From assembly GCA_018350325.1 (NCBI GenBank), contig JAEVLN010000012.1:2563991-2627990 (forward strand): a stretch of 64,000 bases of DNA, given 5' to 3'. The position numbers were made by a program, and so were the translations under genes. The stretch's first letter is position 1; each line of letters begins with the position of its first letter. The notes beneath the pieces are model-generated. The model did no database searches and was not told the origin of the DNA. It saw only the letters and a list, made by a program, of their open reading frames with translations. Of the stretch, positions 1 to 12,919 are shown piece after piece. This stretch comes from Globodera rostochiensis. Taxonomy: Eukaryota > Nematoda > Chromadorea > Rhabditida > Heteroderidae.

Positions 1-661
1 AGACGTCGATATTACATCGATCTGCGCGAAAATAGACGTGGAGCTTTTTTGCGAATCACTCAAGTTGAGTCGCACTCCGGAATCCGCAACTCAGTGGCTT
101 TGCCGTTTGAGGGCCTTGGCCAGTTGCACGATGCTTTGGACGAAATACTGGAAGAGTTTGGTGAAGGATATCTCGGTTAGCACTTTATTTTTTTGATCAA
201 TTTAAAAGAATATCTTGGCTTTTAGAGGAAGATTCCGATCTTCCCGAGTCTCAGACGTTCCGCACTGATGGGAAGAGCTTCTTTTTTGATCCAGGCCATA
301 ACGCTCGCGGAGACTTTTTGAAAATTACTGAGGTTAATTTGCAAAGAATTTTAGTTTATAAACTGCTTTTTAGCTGAAGCCATCCGTCGGAGTCCGTAAC
401 ACCATTGCCATCTCGATCAGGGCGATTCCACAGTTCACCCAAATTATGTCGAAGCTCTACGATGACTTTCAGACACTCAGAGCTGGTGAAGATGTGAACG
501 TGACCAGCTTGGTTAAGAAGGAGTCGTCGAAAGAAGACCAACTGCAGATTGACGGGGTTGGCGTTACCTCGAGCTCTTCGACTTTGACGGCTTCACCGCC
601 TAAGAAAGAAGCTGTGGATGGCGATCAGAAGAGTGAGAAGGCGGCTGACGAGAAGACCTGA
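1..661 (+). CDS. plp-1: PUR-alpha-like single-stranded nucleic-acid-binding protein, 3' part
   Basis: The window opens inside this gene, so the N-terminus is missing. Three exons join in frame: 1-175, 226-332 and 374-661, all with GT-AG introns of 41-50 bp. The first two encode PUR repeats. One starts RRYYIDLRENRRGAFLRITQ; a second contains SFFFDPGHNARGDFLKIT and continues across the intron into VRNTIAISIRAIPQF. PUR repeats bind purine-rich single-stranded DNA and RNA, and C. elegans PLP-1 acts in transcription and germline RNA regulation. The C-terminal tail of about 70 residues is Lys/Glu/Ser-rich and ends TGA at 659-661. Family assignment is strong from the PUR signature; the symbol follows the nearest nematode homologue. 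Confidence 0.85.
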
Positions 662-1157
662 AGAGGGAAGAAGGGCAGAGAGTTCACTGGAGGTCAAGAA
701 AAGAAGGAAGGAAAAACCCCCCATCCGATTCAGCAAGCCCTTTGGACAGATCCCAACCAAAAATTTAGTGAGGAAATTTGTATGTTGAAAATTGGTACTC
801 ATTGCGGGTTTGGTTTAATTGCGGTTTGTTTAAAGTTTTATTACATTTATTTTTATAAAAAATAATTCCAAGTTGGGACCTGTTTATTACGGAATTGCCG
901 AATTCCATCACACTCATTCACAAAATTGTCCATTTGTTAGCGGCATTTATGATTTCGATGTTATGACATTGCTTTTGATGGTATTCACCAAAGATCATTT
1001 GTCTACACCGCAATTTCCTATGTTTCAGCAATTCCAGTGTTCTCTAATTGATGTTGAACAAAATTATTCATTTTTTTTTATTTGAATTGGTTATAAAGCC
1101 ATCACATATAATCCAAATATTATGTACAATCGATGTTAAATTTCTGCAGTACACTAG
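662..1157. other. Intergenic, plp-1 to mys-1
   Basis: About 500 bp of AT-rich DNA between two genes on the same strand. I see short chance ORFs and long T runs near 1070-1080. A TTTTTATAAAAAATAA stretch near 850-865 could serve as polyadenylation signal for the upstream gene. No conserved coding sequence is recognised. Confidence 0.5.
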
Positions 1158-3643
<2,486 letters not shown>

Positions 3644-4528
3644 CCAACCAATTTTCATTACATCTAATGCTAGTCATTGCAATCTGTCAAATATGTTCCT
3701 TTTTTGATAACAGATTTGTTCATTCTTTCCTTGGTATTTGGAATATGGCTTTTATGTAGTATTTTAAAACATTTAATAGGCATTAGGTAATGTAAAAAAG
3801 ATGATCACTAAATATTGATTTTTCATCGTCAAATTCTTTTCTTTAACTTCTGACAGCCGCCAATCAGCGAGTATTTATGAAGTGTGAACTTTTTCTTAAC
3901 GGAAAATGCACCCTCGAAATCAAACATTTTTTGGAAAAGCTGCTTAAGAAAATCAGTAAAAAGGGAAATACCCGTAGGAATCGACCGACTTTTTCCCCCA
4001 ACTGCCCCCCGCCCAGCAATTTTTTCTATATACGGCCTTGAGTGCGGGCGTTGTGTAGGACTGGGAATGAATTGGTTGTTCGGTGCTTGGTGAGGAAGCC
4101 TCGCTGCTGAGTTGGCTGTTCTCCTATTCCTTTTCTGTTTTTGTAATGGCGGCGCTGTTAAGGCGAACGATTGGCGATTAAACTTTTGGAACACTGACTG
4201 TCCAGTCATATGTAACAGCTTTAATTGATTTTACGGCGGTGTTCGCATTCATTTGATGGCGTGGAGGAAGTGAATGAATGTTTTATCAAAAACCGTCTTT
4301 ATGTGACATAAATGACGGAAATTAAAATTTAAATTGGGCGTTGAAGTGTCGTTTTGTGCTTGAGGAGACACTTCTTTCGGAGGAGGGAATGAATTTAATA
4401 TCATCTCCCAATCCTCATTTATTTTCCCTTCCCAACTCTGAAGGGTTTTTCAATATATTTACATAACTTGCCGGATGTTTTTCCCAAAAATATTTCAGGG
4501 TATTACGCGTAAAAAATGAACTAACTAA
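3644..4528. other. Intergenic, mys-1 to organic-cation transporter
   Basis: 885 bp. ORFs of up to 126 codons on the minus strand (3829-4209) show no domain, splice context or family resemblance and look like chance. The stretch presumably carries the mys-1 3' UTR and the promoter of the transporter. No TATA box or repeat stands out. Confidence 0.4.
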
Positions 4529-6978
4529 ATGAAATTCGACGATCTGATCACAAATTATGTCGGCGAATTCGGGGTAATTTCATGACAATTCTCTCCTTTT
4601 ATATTAACTTTAACGGAATTTCGACATTTCAGTTGTACCAAAAGACTCAACTTTTCTTGGTTTGTCTTCCTGCACTGATCACATCGATGAACGCATTGAG
4701 CTGGACCTTTGCTGGAGCCGATGTAAAGCACAGGTAAATACTCATCACCAGATTCTCCAAGCTTTCGAAGCCCCCCCCCCCCAATGTTTTTATTACATTC
4801 AGATGCCGTATTGACAGTGCCAGTGACAATGTCTATTGGAGTGGTCCATTGGACGCGATCCCACGGACCGATTGCGGTCTTTCCAACCGATCTGAATGTC
4901 CGTTTGAAAAATGCTCGTTTGGCAATGGTAAGGCGCTGTGCACTGAGACGGGCAACGGATACGTATTCGATCGATCTGTCGTCAAACATTCCGCCATTGA
5001 AAGGGTTCTCAAAAGCCTTGTCTTTTTTTTGGATGAGTCCTCTTTCAGTGGGAATTTGTGTGCGATCGGCACTATCTGAAGGCAATGGTCCAGTCAGCCT
5101 ATTACGTCGGTCAGATGGCGGGTTCTCTCATTTTTGGCTTCCTTGGCGACAGGTTACTTACGCTTTTTGGTTGACCATTGGATAGGTTTTGGACTTAAGG
5201 ATTGGGCGAAAAAAAGTGTTCTTCATCGCCATTGTTCTCCAGATCATCGGTAGTTCCGGCATGGCACTTTCTCCGTTTTGGCAGTTATATTCCGTGTTCC
5301 GCGCCTGTGTCGGCTTTGCTCATCCTGGTTTGTTTGACTGATGCCCCGCCGGCAACCCGACGAAAAACTCCTACAAAATTTAGGCATTTTTGTAATCGCC
5401 GTCATCATTGGTCTGTTTATTTGTTTAAAATGTTGGTTACTTTTCATTTACTAATTTGCCTTAATTGTTAAAGGGATGGAATTGGTCGGACCGACGAAAA
5501 GAAAGATCGCCTCACTGTTTACCGGAGTTTTCTTTGCCGTTGGCCAAGTTTTGCTTGGACTTTTGGCCTATTTCGTGCGCGATTATCAATATCTCCATGC
5601 TTCTATTGCCGTTTTTGCTGCTGTTTTTCTCTCTTACTGGTGGTAGGCACTTTTTGAGAGTGTTTAGACATTAATGTTGACGAAAAGCATTGCATATCAT
5701 CTCCGTTTTACTTCAAATCCCCCCCTCCCCTAAAGGGTTGTGCCGGAAAGCGCCCGTTGGCTCGTCTCCCAGAAGCGTTACGCCGAGGCTGACCAAATTT
5801 TACGCAATGCCGCGCGCATCAACAAACGGCAAATGCCGGAGAAATGGTGGGACGACCTCGACGAGGAACTGAACCATGGCGGGCAGAGGGAAAATGCTTT
5901 GGACGGCGGGGAGAAACGGCCAATTCGCAAACACAATTTCACGGACCTTTTGCGCACGCCGAAAATTCGACGCATTTCCTTCTCGGCCTTCTTCTGCTGG
6001 TTGAACAACTTTAATTCGTTCTAAAATATTTTTGTTGGAACTTTTTGCTTTTTTGTGTTTATGACATTCACTGTTCAAATTTTGGGCATGGAAAACGTTT
6101 GTTTCCTTTTAGGCCGGTAGTTTCAATGCTCTATTACGGCATGTCGATGAAGGTTGTAGTTTGGTTAGGAACCTTTTCAAACAGTTTTTCCCATTTTTTA
6201 GACGGATTTTCTCGGTGGCGACATGTACATGACGTTCATTTTTGGCGGTTTGGTTGAGATCCCCGCCCTGTTTCTGATGTATTTGTTGGTTGATCGGATC
6301 GGGCGGAAACCGATCATTTCCGGTGGCTTCGCAATCGCTGCATTGTGCATGGTCTCCAACCTCCTGCTCGGGGAGAAAGGTGGACGTTTGTTTGAACGTT
6401 TCTCGATGTTACCAGAAGCTGTTTGTGGAGGAGTCCCGCCCATTTACATAATCCAATTGGATTTCAGTGAACGCAGTGGCAATTGTCCAATTTCTCATCG
6501 GCAAAGCGTCAAGCACCGCCACTTACGCTACGCTTTACACTATCACGCCGGTTCTTACAAATTAATGTTTGGTTTTGAACTTTTTTAAACCCTCTTAAGG
6601 AGATGTTTCCAACCGTAATTCGCAACATGGCGACCGGTGTCTGTTCAATGATGGCTCGGTTTGGTGCCATTTTGGCGTCCTTGTTGATGATGTGGCTGGT
6701 CGACACATACGGCAAAGTTGTGGTCAGTGGCGGGCGGGTCCATTGCATTTGGAGAGAATTGACTCGAATTTTGACAGATTATTTATCCGTTCGCCATTTT
6801 GGGCATTTGTGCCGCCATTGTCGTCCTCATTTTTCTGCCCGAAACAACCGGCAAAAAGTTCACTGAAACAATTGACGAGGCCGAAGGATGGACGCGGAAC
6901 CAAGAGGAAATGCAGCCGTTGTCCACCCAATCGCCGCAGAGCGCAAAAGGCGCCGCTGGCGACACCAAAACGAAATGA
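4529..6978 (+). CDS. SLC22 organic cation/carnitine transporter (major facilitator superfamily)
   Basis: A multi-exon plasma-membrane transporter. It begins MKFDDLITNYVGEFG at 4529, the standard SLC22 N-terminus (segment before TM1). The exon at 4632-4735 supplies TM1. A Cys-rich extracellular loop follows (4800-4999; CPFEKC, CTETG, then VFDRSVVKHSAIER), as in OCT proteins. WNLVCDRHYLKAMVQSAYYV then leads to the MFS motif GFLGDR/LRIGRKK (5140-5215). Later segments include VPESARWLVSQKRYAEA, FGGLVEIPALFLMY with DRIGRKP (6240-6310), and a C-terminal PETTGKKFTETIDEAE. TGA at 6976-6978. Substrates cannot be read from the sequence; OCT-type cations or carnitine are the family norm. One intron (near 4771) carries an 11-13 nt C run. 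Confidence 0.92.
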
Positions 6979-7465
6979 ATTTTTTCGCCGCATTGGCCAC
7001 TCTTTAAACATTTACTTTTTATTCTTTGGCACTCGCCCAACCTTTGCATTTTTTTAAACTATATTTTTGCATTCATTCGATCGATCCACGAAAACTGACT
7101 CTTTATTATAATCCTTTTGCTCTCACTCTCTCATACAATACGATGTTCTCACTCAGGATTTATTTTGTAAAATTTCGTTTTTGCCCCTTTTATATTTAAC
7201 TGTTGTTCTTTTACTCGTAGGTTACATTTGTACATTTGTCTAGTCCAATCGATGGGTCGTCACCAGTTGAACCGTTAACAAAGTCTAAAATATGTGAATG
7301 GATAAACCTTTCTTATCGCAATTAAAGTAATAATCCTTATTTTGTAATACTTCATTATGCTTCAATGACAATGTCACTCATTTCGGTTAAAGTAAATTGT
7401 TTACAATATATAGAAACTCTTAAAAATTGTGCCATTGGAAAACCGGCCGATTCTTTTTGAATGGA
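6979..7465. other. Intergenic, transporter 3' UTR to repeat-protein gene
   Basis: AT-rich, with runs of TTTTT and possible AATAAA-like 3' signals in both orientations. No coding sequence recognised. Confidence 0.45.
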
Positions 7466-7996
7466 ATGGCCAACAACTTGAACCCAAACCATCGCCGTGG
7501 TATGGCCTTTGACGTGCTGAACTTGGCGTTGGATGACTATGATGACTGGGGGCTTCCGTTAAACAGCAACAGAATGTCCAACTGTGATGACTGGGGGCTT
7601 CCGTTAAACAGCAACAAGATGTCCAACGATGACACTTGGGGATTGCCGTTAAACACCAACAAAATGTCCAACCATGACACTTGGGGATTGCCGTTAAACA
7701 AGAAGATGTCCAACTGTGATGAGTGGGGATTGCCGTTAAGCACCAACAAGATGTCCAACCATGACACTTGGGGATTGCCGTTAAACAGTAACAAAATGTC
7801 CAACAAAGCACAGCCAACACGACAACCACAACAAGAGTGGTCACTGTCGGCGGGCACGTCTTTTTCGTTTTTTGTGGAACAGCAGCAGAAGATCATCGAG
7901 CAGTACAATGCCAGAAACCGTGTTGTTCAGCCGCACTCAATGGAAAGGTCTCCTTACAAAATCATTGTTGTTGTGTCGAGTTATGATGTCGGATAG
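7466..7996 (+). CDS. Tandem WGLPLN-repeat protein, unknown function
   Basis: A single-exon ORF of about 176 residues from ATG 7466 (MANNLNPNHRRGMAF); an in-frame ATG at 7427 would extend it. The centre holds six copies of a 14-15 residue unit, consensus (D/T/E)WGLPLN(S/T)NK MSN x D. A Gln-rich tail and a basic C-terminus follow. I see no signal peptide, membrane segment or dibasic processing sites between units, so a neuropeptide precursor is unlikely unless an upstream exon adds a leader. Differences between units are mainly synonymous or conservative in this frame, which favours real coding. The opposite strand is also open here because the repeat period is a multiple of three. I do not recognise the family. 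Confidence 0.5.
   Translation: MANNLNPNHRRGMAFDVLNLALDDYDDWGLPLNSNRMSNCDDWGLPLNSNKMSNDDTWGLPLNTNKMSNHDTWGLPLNKKMSNCDEWGLPLSTNKMSNHDTWGLPLNSNKMSNKAQPTRQPQQEWSLSAGTSFSFFVEQQQKIIEQYNARNRVVQPHSMERSPYKIIVVVSSYDVG
7540..7803 (+). repeat. 45-bp coding tandem repeat, six units
   Basis: Units carry ACTTGGGGATTGCCGTTAAA or a close variant and are 42-45 bp long, always multiples of three. One unit lacks a codon. The array sits wholly inside the WGLPLN ORF. Confidence 0.9.
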
Positions 7997-8078
7997 AAAA
8001 TAAATCAAATTCAGCGATGCACGTCATACTAATCCTCGTCCGCGCACGTCGTTTACGTCGGGTTCGGCTGCTGCAGCG

Positions 8079-9728
8079 GTGGACGTCGGAAGGCACTGTC
8101 CATGTCCACCATCACCACGTCCAACAACACATCTCAGCACATACGAAGAAATTGACACATTTGCGGAGATGCGACGCCGAGCGGAAGAATGTGGGTACTG
8201 TACTGTGGTTGGGTACTGTGCCAGTGTCTGCCGAAACAATGAACGCCTTCATTTGCATTGATTTTGTTTATGACTCGAATTCCTCCAATTTTATGCATCG
8301 AAAATGTTTGGTCCTTTCCTTCCTTATTTAAATATTAAGGCGATTTGATCGATTTGAGTGACCCGCCAGTGACTGGACACGACGACAAAAATAAGGAAAG
8401 TGAGCGAAGTGAGTCTCCGTCCAATGAGTTGGAATGTCCAAACAGCGGGGATCTGTGGGAGTCGCCGTCCGCAGGATGGACAATCCGTCCAATGCTTCCG
8501 TCCGCTTCCTCCGGTCAGTCCATAGAAATTGGCAGACATTCAAATGCCTAACAAACATTCGAACTGAACTACGGGGGATTTTGCGTAAAGTTAGTTCGCA
8601 GTTCCGAGCACCTTCCGACCGGACAAACTGCCGAGACGGGCTATCGTCTACGACTACACCACGCAGCCCATCGGAGTCATTGAGCACAAGCGGTTCTTTC
8701 TGCCTCCTGCCCAGGCGGACGCGCGGGTGCTGCTCAGTTACCCGTTTCTGCGGCCGCTTCTGCTCGACGGGGTGGGGCTGGTCAAGGCCTACCGCGGGTG
8801 CTGCACGGAGAACGGCGAACTGCCCGACCGGAGCCATCCCTACGAATTGCAGTGACCTTTCTGAACCGAATTTGCCTCCTCTCAAACATTTTTTGCCATT
8901 TTCTCAGCTTTCCCCTAATGCCAATCGTCCGCTGTCTTTTCTATTGGATTTCGCGCGGCCATCGCACCGTTCTGTGCTTTTCCCAACAGTTCAGTCCAAT
9001 GGGCGACGAAATATTCCAAGCGACGGACGAAGACAAAAGGAAACTGAAACTGCTCGAAGAGAATGGGTAAACGTTTCGGGCAATTTTGGGGCTGACCGAC
9101 GACGCGAACACCGAAAAACTGTTTTTGACGTTTTAGAATGGCCGAGTTCTTCAACGACAACAGCAAAGAGTGGTAATGCAATTAATGTGCAATTAATGAT
9201 TTTCTAATTTGAATTAATTAAGGTTTGAACAGAAGAGCGAGGAATTGCACGGCTGTCTGGTCACCACCGTGCCGCACTATCAGAAAGGCATGCCCCACGA
9301 CTTGCGATATTTCCTTGCAGACAACGACCGCCGATGGAACCACGTGAGGCGGGGGGGGGGAAGGCATAAAAATGAATGAATCGACAACCCCCCCCCCCTT
9401 TTAAGTGTTGCGACAGACTTCTTCAACCTTTTTATGACCACAAGGGGAACAGCGTGTTCTTCTCGTTGTACAACAGCAAGAACCAGTGTGTGGACAGCGT
9501 GGTGTTGATGGACGACGTCAGCTCGAAGGAACAATTCGAAGAGATCGATCGGAACCAGCTTGCCTTTATGGAACAGGTGGGAAGGGGTCGGGGTTGGACT
9601 CCAATTGATGATGATCCCAAAAGGTTCTGCAACTGAAAATCTTGTTCGATTTGTTGCCGAAGGGTGCTCGCTTTCGGGAGAAAAATTTGATGGTGGAAGT
9701 GTTCACGCGGCTCAAACCATTCCTTTGA
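8079..9728 (+). CDS. Uncharacterised multi-exon protein
   Basis: Several exons read as one protein, but I do not recognise the family. A possible first exon (8079 onward; STYEEIDTFAEMRRRAEE) precedes an acidic/Ser exon (about 8341-8513). That exon splices in frame across 8514-8601 into VPSTFRPDKLPRRAIVYDYT and on to GVIEHKRFFLPP, LLSYPFLRPLLLDGVGLVKA and ENGELPDRSHPYELQ. Further exons carry PMGDEIFQATDEDKRKL, EELHGCLVTTVPHYQKGMPH, DHKGNSVFFSLYNSKNQC and LFDLLPKGARFREKNLMVEV, ending LKPFL with TGA at 9726-9728. No signal peptide or membrane segment is evident, so it is probably a soluble intracellular protein. Introns contain G10 and C10 runs (near 9350 and 9390). The true start is uncertain. 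Confidence 0.55.
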
Positions 9729-10405
9729 CTGCCCCCCGCCCCCCCTCCTCGTGAATATTGCCAATTTTTACCTTTCATTTCTCATTTATTCTGTATTGCC
9801 GTCTTTTTCCGTGCAAATTTAGTAACTTTGGTCATTTTGACGTCGAATTTGATTTGCTTGAAAGTGAAAGAAGGAATAAAAATTTCGCCTAATTGGACTG
9901 ACCTTTTGACTGCTTGTAATCTTTTTTCGTTAAGTGAAAATGCATAAATTTTGAGGGCTTATATCTCGTTCCCCAGGGCTTTATAGCAAAAATGAATGGC
10001 ACTTTGTGGTAGAAAATGTGGGGCAATCAGTGTGCCAAGTTTCATCCCGAATTCCGTGACCTGGGGACCTTCCCTTTGTGAGTTTTTTAGTTTATAGAAT
10101 TTGTTCTTTAACCAATAAATTTTCTTGCAAAACATTCATCGACGAATCGTTCGGCTGACTTTCTTCACGTTCAGCTTGAGCGGATTTCCGGGACAGCTGA
10201 GAGAACTACGATTTGTACGTCGGCGGAAAACACCAAACGATGCGAGAAAACGCATTAACAAATGATATTTCATCAATTTGTTACTTATTGGGAGGATAAA
10301 TGTTTTCGTCCGACGCTTTTCCCTTTTGCCGTTTCCATGGCTTCGGAGGACGTTTTGGTATGCTTAAGGGAATAAAGTGCCATTGACGGCCGTTTCACTG
10401 AACGA
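9729..10405. other. Intergenic before the nuclear receptor
   Basis: 677 bp. The segment around 9950-10070 reads like a slightly decayed dispersed repeat rather than unique promoter DNA, but no second copy is found in this window. Nothing coding is recognised. Confidence 0.35.
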
Positions 10406-12561
10406 ATGGATCAGCAACAGCTTCCGGACCCGTCGCCGGATTCTGCCGGGAGGGCGGCGGACGAATGCCGCGTTTGCGGGGCGGGAGGGGCCGCGCGACA
10501 TTACGGCAGTGTGTGCTGCAGCGGATGCAAAGGTGCTGAAGCCGTATTTTTGAATGGAAATGACTGAGTGAATTGTGTGCCGCCAGGTTTCTTCCGTCGG
10601 TCGGTCCGTTTCCAAAAAGTCTATCGCTGTCTCAACCTCTACGTCGGCCAATGCGCCATCAGCAAATGTCAGTCGCATAATCCCCCCCCCCCAAGGCAAT
10701 ACCGTATGCCTTCTTTATACCGTAACCTTTCACGACAGTGTACCGTAACTGTTGCCGCGCGTGTCGCCTTCGGAAGTGTCTGTCCATCGGATTGGACCCA
10801 AATTGTGCGCCCATTTCTCTTTCAAAAAATCTGGTTGCAAATGGCACCGTTTAGTGGTCCACGGAGACTGGGGACAAAATGGAGCCGGAGGCCGCCCTTT
10901 TGTTCTGTCCGAATTTGCCGCCACTCCGCCGCGAAGGTCCGTGCCCTTCTCATTACAGTATGCCCATTCATACGATACACTTACCCTTTCCCACTGAAAG
11001 AACGGCGGCCCCTCCGGCAGTGCCGCCCGATTCCGTAAAGACCCAACCGGAGACTGAGCTGAACCTTCCCGAATTGCTGTCCCAACAAGCAAATACTTCT
11101 TCCCCATCTTCCCCCGGGGCGCCTCACAAAAACGTTTCTATTGTCCAGCAACATCAATTCGTCGTCAATGTTTTGATTTTTGTTGCGTTTTTATCAATTA
11201 AAGTTTCTGTTCAAAGTTTGAACAGTCAACGGCCGCGTTGGGATTCAGCAAGGGCAGAATTGAACCCGCGGGCAATGACTGTGTGGCATTGTCCAAATAC
11301 TTTTTGGCGGTGGAAAGGTTTTTTCTGTTTTTCTAATGGCATTTGTCCGTCCATTTCGTCCCTTAGACTGTGCGACCTGTACGTGGAGTTTCCGCTTCCG
11401 CCCTCGAGCAATTCGAGCAGTATCTCCTCCGCTTTGTACAGTCTGGACGTGCCGGTGGAAGTTGCACTGAAACAGCCCGGCAAAGTCTCAGCGAGAACGC
11501 CGGTGAGCAACTCAGAGGGCTTTCAACTTTCGTTGTTCACTCGAAGATCGACTGGAGCGGACAGCAGTTGATCACCAAGGAAACGATGGCGCCGTCGTAC
11601 TGTCGATTGATGGTCCATTACTTTGACTGGGTCAGCTACGTGCCGGAACTGGGCGAATTGACGGAGGAAGACCGGGTGAGAAATGTCAGAGTACTTGCTG
11701 AATTTGATGTGTCGTCGGCTTTAGCAGATTCAAATCATCAAGCGTGCCATGCGTTGTGTTTGGCTGTTGTGCTCCTTCCGTTCCGCGCTGCTCAACATCA
11801 ACGGAGTGTCGGGTTGCTGCGAGTGCATGTTCCCTTACAGCCTGGAACAGCGCGAAAGGCTGGACCCGGAGTGAGTGATCAGTGGAAGAAGCAAGCTGAT
11901 CAGCACGCCCTCCAACCCCACAGACTCAAAAGCATCTTCCTGGACAGTGCGACAATGGCATTTACCGAATTGGTCGTTCCGTTCCGCGAGCTCCGTCTTA
12001 CCGAGTCCGAATACGTCTTCCTCCGGGCATTGTGCCTATTTTCACCAGGCATTGATAGGGAAAAAGCCTTAAAAGTTGAAGATTTTAGTGTCCCGCGTCA
12101 GCGAACGCGGCAGGGCACAGGTGGCCCGAGCGCGGGACAAATATTTGAGCTATTTGAGCGATCTGATCAGGAAAAGCGAAGCAAACGGCGCTGCTTCGGC
12201 GCGAGAGTGCGCCGTGGGACGGATGAGTCGGCTGATGATGTTTCTGGCCACAGTGGAAGTCAGTGATTGGGGGGGGGCAACTGAAAGTTAAAGCCTTTGG
12301 GCCCCTCCGGGCAAATGCCTAACTATAAGGCCTATTAAACGCTCACTCGTTCAGCAAGTCGCGCAGATGGGTGACAACGCATTCGCGATGTTGAACGTGA
12401 GCATTCAATCCAATCGCCGCACTCCCTCCCAAATCAGTCGCGTGTCATTCCAGGTGTTCAACGTCGCGGGGATGCGCGGCATGCTCACCTACGACATTCA
12501 CATCAGAGCGATCGAGCAGGGCGGCCCTTCGCCTTCGGAAACCCGGTTTGGAAAGCAGTGA
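10406..12561 (+). CDS. Nuclear hormone receptor
   Basis: Starts MDQQQLPDPSPDS at 10406. The first zinc finger follows at once (CRVCG...HYGSVCCSGCKG), and the next exon gives FFRRSV and the second finger, including YRNCCRACRLRKCLSIGLDP. P-box residues CSGCKGFF differ from the CxACAAFF form typical of many expanded nematode receptors. After a long hinge with Pro/Ser-rich text, the ligand-binding domain occupies about 11590-12560: LMVHYFDWVSYVPELGELTE, an exon with MRCVWLLCSFRSALLNI, then TELVVPFRELRLTESEYVFL and RARDKYLSYLSDLIRK. The C-terminus is short. Stop TGA 12559-12561. It should act as a DNA-binding transcription factor in the nucleus; the ligand is unknown. Poly-C at 10681 and poly-G at 12269 lie in introns. 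Confidence 0.88.
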
Positions 12562-12919
12562 AAGCGGCGGGGAAAGACAAAATGCCAATTTCCTTCTGCG
12601 CCACACAAAATTCAACGTTAATCCAATAAATCCTTTTTGTTGCATTATTTTTGTTATTTAATTTTATCGTTTTGCCCTTTGTTTGGTCCATTGATAGGCG
12701 CAGCAAATATTATTGTCCTCGGGCAGATAAAGCCGCCCGTTTTAGACATTTTGGGCCAATTGTCGGGGGGAACAATGGAAATCCCCCGGGGGGGGGGGGA
12801 CAATGAAATGGACGGAACGTATAAAAGAGAGGATAAACGAACGGCAGGCAACACACACAATCCATCCAATCCCCCAATCTTCTCTTGCAAATCCAACTAA
12901 TTTGTAAGTCTAAACCAAA
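12562..12919. other. Promoter region of the ShKT gene
   Basis: 358 bp between the receptor stop and the next ATG. It includes G runs near 12785-12800, a TATA-like box at 12820, and a CA-rich leader. No coding sequence recognised. Confidence 0.5.
12820..12827 (+). promoter_or_regulatory. TATA box
   Basis: TATAAAAG lies 93-100 bp upstream of the ATG at 12920, with G-rich DNA just before it. Spacing fits a core promoter with a leader of roughly 60-70 nt. It is the clearest TATA element in the window. Confidence 0.55.

Noticed and set aside
3829..4209. Minus-strand 126-codon ORF
   Set aside because: No family, leader, or splice support; sits in promoter-like DNA.
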